A stretch of 64,000 nucleotides of DNA. It comes from Rhodocyclaceae bacterium. GTDB taxonomy: Bacteria > Pseudomonadota > Gammaproteobacteria > Burkholderiales > Rhodocyclaceae. The notes beneath the pieces were generated by a model, which saw only the letters and a list, made by a program, of their open reading frames with translations, had not been told where the DNA came from and searched no databases. Both the position numbers and the translations under genes were made by a program. The stretch is from NCBI GenBank assembly GCA_020445765.1, contig JAGRFY010000028.1, positions 39,992 to 103,991 on the forward strand. The letters are read 5' to 3'. This document shows positions 58,420 to 64,000 of this stretch, one piece after another. The stretch's first letter is position 1, and the number at the start of each line of letters is the position of its first letter.

Positions 58420-59438
58420 CGCGGGGTCGCGACCTGTTCGAGCATGGCGTCCATCAGGCGATCGGCAATGGCTGCGCGCCTCAGCTCGTACACCGGCGTG
58501 AAGAAGATCCGATGCACCAACGCCGAGGGCATCACCGATCGGACGTCTTCCGGCGTCAGGTAGTCGCGTCCGGACAGCCAGGCGACGACGCGGGCGGCGC
58601 GGGTCAGCGTCATCATCGCTCTCGGGCTGGCGCCGGCGAGCACCAGATGCGCCATGTCGACGCCGTCGATGCGGATGCCGAAGCGGGCCGGGTCACGGGT
58701 CGCGTCCCACAGATCGACGACGTAGCGCTCCAGTGACCCACTGGCCCGGACGCAGCGCTGGACCTCCGCGGCCACATCGTTCAACTGCTGCCAAGGCAGC
58801 AGGCCGGCGGCGACGGACCCGAGCAGGGCTTCGACGTCGTGAAAACGTGGCTCGAACACCAGCGCGCGGCGGATCGCGAAATCGTCCGGGGTCGGCATCC
58901 GCAGTTCGAACATGAAGCGGTCGCGGGCCGCCGACGCGAGTTCGAAGGTCTCCTCCTTCTCGACCCGGTTGCGGTCGGCGAACACCGTCATGTGCGGGAA
59001 TTCGAAGGTCTCGTTGAAGGCGCTGACGCTGCGCTCGGCCATCGCACGCAGCAGCAGCGACTGCACCTGAGGGCGCGCCCGATTGATCTCGTTGAAGAAG
59101 AAGGTCACGAGCCGGTCGCGGTGGCGCAGCAGCGGCCCCGGATCGATCCGGGGCTTGCCGCCGGCATCGACGTAGGTGTGATAGACAAGATCGCCGGGCA
59201 GCAGGTCGACGGTCCCCTCGACCCGTTCGAAGTCTCCGCCGATCGCCCGCGAGAAGGCGCGCAGCAGGGTCGTCTTGCCGACGCCGACGTCCCCTTCGAG
59301 CAGGACATGGCCACGCGCGAACAAGGCCACGTTGATCAGCCGGATCACCGCTTCCTGGCCGATCACCGCCTTGCCCACTTCCGCCTCTACGCGCAACGCC
59401 AGGGCGCGCCAGTCCTGCAGCCGTTCGTCTGCACTCAT
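58416..59438 (-). CDS. moxR: MoxR family AAA+ ATPase (MxaR-like)
   Basis: This 340-residue AAA+ chaperone-like ATPase has Walker A GDVGVGKTT (K55). The Walker B region reads FFFNEINRARPQ, so the usual Asp before the Glu is Asn116; the Glu is kept. MAERSVSAFNETFEFPHMTV and NRVEKEETFELASAARDRF (sensor/arginine-finger region) follow. The C-terminal helical lid contains SPRAMMTLTRAARVVAWLSG and LTPEDVRSVMPSALVHR. MoxR proteins work with VWA proteins to mature metalloenzymes. It is the first gene of moxR-mxaSACKL and is divergent from the tyrosinase-VWA gene. Confidence 0.93.
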   Translation of the reverse strand: MSADERLQDWRALALRVEAEVGKAVIGQEAVIRLINVALFARGHVLLEGDVGVGKTTLLRAFSRAIGGDFERVEGTVDLLPGDLVYHTYVDAGGKPRIDPGPLLRHRDRLVTFFFNEINRARPQVQSLLLRAMAERSVSAFNETFEFPHMTVFADRNRVEKEETFELASAARDRFMFELRMPTPDDFAIRRALVFEPRFHDVEALLGSVAAGLLPWQQLNDVAAEVQRCVRASGSLERYVVDLWDATRDPARFGIRIDGVDMAHLVLAGASPRAMMTLTRAARVVAWLSGRDYLTPEDVRSVMPSALVHRIFFTPVYELRRAAIADRLMDAMLEQVATPR

Positions 59439-59821
59439 GTCGCCGGGTGTCTCCTGTCGACCGGTCTGCCGGTCTTGTCGGTGGCCCCGCCAGCGCGCAG
59501 GGGCGTGACCATGCTAGTGATCGCCGCGGTGCCCGGTCAAGCCGTGTCGACCGACGCGTGGCGGCAGCTGTAGACGGATGCGCGGCGGATCCGGAAACGG
59601 GCCGTCATCGCCAAGCAAGTGAACGGGTTCACCCGATGGCGGTGCCCCACGTCATATCGCGGAGGGTGGCCTGCCGCGAAGATGCGATCAGGATTCCGAG
59701 GACTGCCGCTCTAGCGTGCAGGCGGGACCGATCCAGTGGTGATCCGTGGCGCCCTGCAGCTCGGCCGCGGCCAGCCGTCACCACCTGTCACCTTGTCGCC
59801 AGCCCGATGGAGGAAGTCACC
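59439..59821. other. 383-bp divergent intergenic region moxR / tyrosinase-VWA
   Basis: No gene is seen in this gap. It should hold both divergent promoters, but no clear -35/-10 pair is visible. A dyad GTGAACGGGTTCAC (6-bp arms, 2-base centre) lies at 59619-59632 near the middle and could be a shared operator. A GGAGGAA box precedes ATG 59822. Confidence 0.4.
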
Positions 59822-62677
59822 ATGAAGCCCGTTCGCCGCAACGTCGCGCACCTTTCGCAAGTCGAACGCGACGCGTTCATCAATGCGATCGTTCAACTCG
59901 ACTCGTCCCGCATCTTTGCCGACGGCGTTTCGTACTGGGACAAGCAGGATCAGATCCACCAGGGCACCCATGTCCATGGCGGACCATCGTTCCTTCCGTG
60001 GCACCGGGAACTGCTGAATCGCTTCGAGGCGATGCTGCAGGAGGTCGACCCGTCAGTCGCACTGCATTACTGGGACTGGACCGAGGATCCACGCACCGCA
60101 TCCGACGGCGTCGGCGGCACCGTGAACCTGTTTGCCGCGTCCACCTTCGGCAATTCGAGCGGTCGTGCGGATGCGCCCTTCGACGGATTCGACAATGGCG
60201 GCGTACTTGCTGGCAGTCGCGACGACACCGGTGACCCGGTCGATCCGCCGCAGGAGATCACGCGCAACATCGATCCGGGCGCGCCGGGCGTCGATTCAGA
60301 CGACGATATCGTCACGTCTGCCGACCACCTCGCACAAGCGGCCCAGTGGGCACATTTCAGGAACGTCCTGGAAGCTTCTCCAAATCACAACGCCGTTCAC
60401 AGCTACTTCGGGGTGGGCAGCACGATCCAGGCGTCGCACTCGGCGTTCGAGGATCCGTTCGTGTTCCTATTGCATTCGAACATCGATCGGCTCTGGGCAA
60501 TGTGGCAGATGCAGCCGGGACAGGAGTGGCGGCTCGATCCCGACCAGGTCTATGGCAGCGAAACGGACGACCCCGAAATCACCGAGTACCTCGAGCCCTG
60601 GTCGGGGACCGTCCATTTCGGTGATCCGATCCCGCCGTGGGATCCGGCCGATCCCGGCAACGAGATCGTGTTCAGGAGTTCCAGGCATCCGACGGTCGTG
60701 CAGCCCCCCTGTTACGACACCTTGCCGGTATCGGTCGAACTCGACTCGCCGTCGCCCGGCGCGCCGATCCTGTTCAACGACATACCGGAAGGTACCGAGA
60801 CGGTGCGGGCGGCCGTCTTTTCAGTACGTGCGTGCGAGGACGTCACGCTCGAGATCGTGGCCGGACCGGGCGCGGACTTTGGGACGCCGCTCGGCGCCAG
60901 CGTTGTCGAGCCCTATGCCTCGGGGCTGCCGGCGCTGGCCTATGTCTGGATCTCCTACACCGGTACCAGTGCCGGCGCCGCGGCGGCCGGCAGCGTAACG
61001 ATCCGCTGCGAAGAGACCAGTGAGGAGTGGATCATCCCGATCAGCGCGAACACGATCGCAAAGCCGAGGGTCGCGTCGATGCTTGTCCTCGACAAGTCCG
61101 GCAGCATGGCCTCGAGTTCGGGAATCCCCGGCGAGAGCCGGCTCGACGTGCTCAAGTGGGCTGCGCCGCACTTCGTGCACGCGATGGGTGACGACGATGG
61201 TATCGGCATCGTCGAATTCGATCACGACGCCTATCCGGTGATGCCGGTCACGGCGGCGGGGCCGCTGATGTTCGGCGCCGGCCGCGCGCAGGCACTCAAT
61301 GCCATCAACCTCCATGACGAAGACGGCGGTGCGACCTCGATCGGGGACGGCATCGACCTGGCCCACGCCACCATCGATCCGGTCGCCGGCTACGACCACA
61401 AGGCAATGATCGTGTTTACCGACGGTCACGAGAATGCGTCGCAGTACATCAGCGATGTCGCGGGTCTGCTCGGCGAACGCATCTTCGCGATCGGACTCGG
61501 CCGCGCCGATCAACTGGATGTGGCAATTCTGGATGCGCTGACCAGCAGTTCCGGTGGCTATTTGGTGATGACCGGGGATCTCGATATCGATGACCAGTTC
61601 CGATTGAGCAAGTACTTTCTGCAGGTTCTCGCCGGCGTCGCCAACACCGCGGTCGTGGTCGATCCGGAAAGCAGGCTGCGGCCCGGCGACAAGCACCGGA
61701 TTCCGTTCGGCTTGACGAACGCCGACACCCAGTCTGACGTGATCCTGCTGTCGTCCGACCCCTGGGCCATCGACTTCCATCTCGAAGCGCCCGATGGACG
61801 AATCATCACGCCGGCCATCGCCGGCACGCTACCGGGCGTGACCTACGCGACGTCGGATACGCTGCACATGTATCGGGCGGCATTGCCGATTGCGGTCGGC
61901 GGCGGTGCCCATGAGGGCACCTGGCACGCGGTACTGACGGTCGATGCATCCGATTTCAAGAAGTACGTCTCGAAGCTGCGCGACAGCCAGGCCAATCGCT
62001 GGCCGACCAGCACGGCGATTCATGGCATTCCGTACAACCTGTGTGTGCATGCGAAATCCAATCTGCGCCTGGCGGTTTCGGTGTCGGCGGACAGTCACGA
62101 ACCAGGTGCGTCGGCGTCGCTGCAAGCACGCCTGGTCGAATCCGGCCTGCCCGTGGGTCACCGCGCCAGTGTGCAGGTCGAACTTCAGCGTCCTGACGGA
62201 ACGACTGTCCGATTCGCGCTGCAGGAAACCGCCCCGGGCGAGTTCGACCACGTCGTGACACTCTCCCGGGCGGGTGTCTATCAGGTTCGGTTTCTGGCTC
62301 GCGGCAGGACGCGCCGAGGCGAGCCCTTCGCACGCGAGGAACTGCGAACCATCGGCGTCGCAGTCGGCGCCGACACACCGCGTCCGCGCAGACCGGAGCG
62401 AGCGCGGCATCCATGGTGCGATCTGCTGAAATGCGTGTTGTCGGACGGCGCTGGCGGCAAGCTGCTCGAACGCCTTGGCGTCGACCCGCAGCACCTCTCG
62501 AAATGCCTCGAGGCAGTCTGCCGCGCGTCGCAGCCGGTGGATTCGACCTTCACCGGCCGCGGACCTGCGGCCCTCGCGCAGGCTGCGAATTCGGCGGATC
62601 TCGACGAACTGCGCATCTTCTTCGCACGGCCGGAAGTCAAGGCGATGATCGAGCGGCTGTCGCGGCCGTCCCGGTAA
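59822..62677 (+). CDS. tyrosinase-domain / von Willebrand A domain fusion protein
   Basis: This 951-residue protein has a tyrosinase (type-3 copper) domain at about 1-230. CuA histidines are H46 (or H50), H52 and H61 (HGGPSFLPWHRELLNRFE). CuB histidines are H189/H193 (NHNAVH) and H218 in DPFVFLLHSNIDRLW. A beta-rich region (~300-415) and a VWA domain (~418-600) follow, the latter with intact MIDAS D424-S426-S428 (LDKSGSMASS), TSIGDG and FTDGHEN. Ig-like regions and a helical C-terminus with CDLLKCVLSDG follow. No signal peptide is visible. GGAGG precedes ATG 59822. The role as phenol oxidase is inferred. Confidence 0.9.
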   Translation: MKPVRRNVAHLSQVERDAFINAIVQLDSSRIFADGVSYWDKQDQIHQGTHVHGGPSFLPWHRELLNRFEAMLQEVDPSVALHYWDWTEDPRTASDGVGGTVNLFAASTFGNSSGRADAPFDGFDNGGVLAGSRDDTGDPVDPPQEITRNIDPGAPGVDSDDDIVTSADHLAQAAQWAHFRNVLEASPNHNAVHSYFGVGSTIQASHSAFEDPFVFLLHSNIDRLWAMWQMQPGQEWRLDPDQVYGSETDDPEITEYLEPWSGTVHFGDPIPPWDPADPGNEIVFRSSRHPTVVQPPCYDTLPVSVELDSPSPGAPILFNDIPEGTETVRAAVFSVRACEDVTLEIVAGPGADFGTPLGASVVEPYASGLPALAYVWISYTGTSAGAAAAGSVTIRCEETSEEWIIPISANTIAKPRVASMLVLDKSGSMASSSGIPGESRLDVLKWAAPHFVHAMGDDDGIGIVEFDHDAYPVMPVTAAGPLMFGAGRAQALNAINLHDEDGGATSIGDGIDLAHATIDPVAGYDHKAMIVFTDGHENASQYISDVAGLLGERIFAIGLGRADQLDVAILDALTSSSGGYLVMTGDLDIDDQFRLSKYFLQVLAGVANTAVVVDPESRLRPGDKHRIPFGLTNADTQSDVILLSSDPWAIDFHLEAPDGRIITPAIAGTLPGVTYATSDTLHMYRAALPIAVGGGAHEGTWHAVLTVDASDFKKYVSKLRDSQANRWPTSTAIHGIPYNLCVHAKSNLRLAVSVSADSHEPGASASLQARLVESGLPVGHRASVQVELQRPDGTTVRFALQETAPGEFDHVVTLSRAGVYQVRFLARGRTRRGEPFAREELRTIGVAVGADTPRPRRPERARHPWCDLLKCVLSDGAGGKLLERLGVDPQHLSKCLEAVCRASQPVDSTFTGRGPAALAQAANSADLDELRIFFARPEVKAMIERLSRPSR

Positions 62678-62890
62678 CGACGTTTTGGCCATCGCCACGG
62701 GCGGTGCCGGTTGGTCGGCGCGGCTCGCGGGGGCGCCCTGCAGCAGGTGCGGTTCGACAGCGGCTGATGCCCGCATGTCGCGCATGCCCGCCGACGCACC
62801 CTCGACAGGCGCATTGGCGTTCCGGTGCTCGCAATCCTGATGGTACGGCTCCAGAATATGCCGGTCTTCGACGCGAACGGACACGGCGGC

Positions 62891-63649
62891 ATGGTGGCAG
62901 GCTGGCAGGCGTTGTTGCTCGATCTGTCGGGTGTGTTGTTCGACGGCCGGCGGCCGATCGACGGCGCGCTCGATTTCATGCGCCGCGTCAGGCGGTGTGG
63001 CGTTCCGCTGCGCTTCGTGACCAATACCGCGAGCAAGCCGGCGGTGGCGATCGCCGACGAGATGCGCCAGATGGGCTTCGAGGTGGCGCACGAAGAGTTG
63101 TTCACGGCCCCCCGGGCCGCCCACGACTACGTCGTCGCCAGGGGGCTCAGGCCCTTTTGCCTGGTGCATCCGGCGATTCGAGCCGAATTCGACGACGTGC
63201 CGCAGTCCGACCCCGATTGCGTGCTGCTGGGCGACGCCCGCGACGACTTGAACTATCGCAACCTCAATCGCGCTTTCCGGCTGCTGCATGACGGCGCGCC
63301 ACTGATCGGGATCGGTCTCAACCGCTATTTCATGGACGAGGACGGCATCATGCTCGACACCGGGGCCTTCATTCGCGGGCTGGAGTGGGCAGCCGGCATC
63401 GATGCGGTGATCATGGGCAAGCCGAGCGCGGATTTCTTCAAGCTGGTGGTTGCCGACACCGGCCAGGCGGCGGCCGATTGCCTGATGGTCGGCGACGACG
63501 TGGCGGCCGACGTCGCCGGCGCGATCGCGGCCGGACTGCAGGGCTGCCTGGTGCGCACCGGCAAGTACCGTGCGGGCGACGAGGCATCGCTGCCGGATCG
63601 GGCGATGGTCATCGATCGGATCGGGGCGCTTGCGCTGCCGGGCCGTTGA
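62891..63649 (+). CDS. HAD-IIA family hydrolase
   Basis: This HAD phosphatase of about 252 residues belongs to the NagD/LHPP-like IIA group. Motif I is LLLDLSGVLFDG (D-x-S variant: the second Asp is replaced by Ser, as in the TIGR01458/LHPP-like type). Motif II is RFVTNTASKP, and the C-terminal motifs are IMGKPSADFFKL and LMVGDDVAADVAGA. The substrate may be a small phosphorylated metabolite or phospholysine. The start is uncertain: ATG 62891 matches the family N-terminus, while ATG 62858 or GTG 62825 would add 11-22 residues. Confidence 0.88.
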   Translation: MVAGWQALLLDLSGVLFDGRRPIDGALDFMRRVRRCGVPLRFVTNTASKPAVAIADEMRQMGFEVAHEELFTAPRAAHDYVVARGLRPFCLVHPAIRAEFDDVPQSDPDCVLLGDARDDLNYRNLNRAFRLLHDGAPLIGIGLNRYFMDEDGIMLDTGAFIRGLEWAAGIDAVIMGKPSADFFKLVVADTGQAAADCLMVGDDVAADVAGAIAAGLQGCLVRTGKYRAGDEASLPDRAMVIDRIGALALPGR

Positions 63650-63687
63650 CGCCTGCCGCGCTATCATCGGGTCGATCGTAACCAAGC

Positions 63688-64000
63688 ATGACGACCATGG
63701 CCGGTGAAGCACCCGAACCATCCGTTCCAGAAGCGCCGCCTGCGATGACGCTGGCGCTCGGCGCACTCACTGTCGGCCCGGTCGGGCCGATCGATCTCGA
63801 GGTCGCACCGGGCGAGATCGTCTGCCTGTCGGGCCCGTCGGGCGCCGGCAAGAGCCGCCTGCTGCGCGCGATTGCCGATCTCGATCCGCACCAGGGGGTC
63901 GTTCGACTCGGCCGCGACGAGCAACAGCAGATGCCGGGTCATCGCTGGCGCGCCCAGGTGACGATGATGCCGGCGGAGAGCCAATGGTGGTTCGATCGGG
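63688..64000 (+). CDS. ABC transporter ATP-binding protein (FetA/YbbL-like), N-terminal part
   Basis: This is the first 104 codons of an ATPase cut by the window end. Walker A is LSGPSGAGKSRLLRAIADLD. Further on, TMMPAESQWWFDR resembles the Q-loop region of FetA/YbbL, an ATPase paired with a DUF-type permease FetB/YbbM. A ~25-residue Pro-rich leader precedes the domain, so an internal ATG (63745) is also possible. The partner permease would lie beyond the window. Confidence 0.85.
   Translation, partial: MTTMAGEAPEPSVPEAPPAMTLALGALTVGPVGPIDLEVAPGEIVCLSGPSGAGKSRLLRAIADLDPHQGVVRLGRDEQQQMPGHRWRAQVTMMPAESQWWFDR

Overview
The window is a 64 kb stretch of GC-rich chromosome that is densely packed with genes. 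It most resembles a motile betaproteobacterium, possibly of the Rhodocyclales/Burkholderiales type. The reasons are flhDC as flagellar master regulator, a DUF2863 protein, the divergent ppsR/ppsA pair, CheZ and CheD in one locus, and many ATGA-type stop/start overlaps. The taxonomic assignment is inference from gene content. I saw no tRNA, rRNA, CRISPR array, insertion sequence or prophage.

Region 1 (1-22.9 kb) is mainly housekeeping and envelope genes. It holds the 3' part of comEC, an alpha/beta hydrolase, a DUF2863 protein, ppsR/ppsA, and an M23 peptidase / coiled-coil / bactofilin operon. An NfeD/SPFH pair follows. Next comes a four-gene, fully ATGA-coupled minus-strand operon of a flippase-like membrane protein, a dolichyl-phosphate-mannose-synthase-like glycosyltransferase and two GT39 (ArnT-like) enzymes. 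The region ends with purL, a ProQ/FinO-domain protein, an NHL-propeller lipoprotein next to a secreted pentaheme cytochrome, and a Nudix hydrolase.

Region 2 (23.2-47.5 kb) is one continuous motility and chemotaxis block. The order is flhDC; motAB-mcp-cheY-cheA; cheW-mcp-mcp-cheR-cheD-cheB-STAS; and mcp-cheV-cheV-cheY-cheZ-cheA. Terminators separate several sub-blocks, and sigma28 (FliA)-like boxes lie in front of motA, cheW, the fourth mcp and cheV. There are two CheA kinases of different architecture, two CheY, two CheV and four chemoreceptors. Two of the receptors end in xWExF pentapeptides.

Region 3 (47.6-53.8 kb) carries a DUF3135 protein, transaldolase and truC. It also has a circularly permuted ATP-grasp/alpha-E gene pair with NtrC-like and sigma54-like sites upstream, an OsmC-family protein, and a GFA-family gene broken by a 7-C homopolymer.

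Region 4 (54-62.7 kb) is the most unusual part. Six minus-strand genes match the methanol-oxidation accessory set moxR/mxaR-S-A-C-K-L, but no mxaFJGI structural gene is present here. They are transcribed divergently from a 951-residue protein that joins a type-3 copper (tyrosinase) domain to a von Willebrand A domain. The layout suggests a MoxR/VWA maturation machine placed beside a copper oxidase client; this is inference. The window ends with a HAD-IIA hydrolase and the start of an FetA/YbbL-like ABC ATPase.
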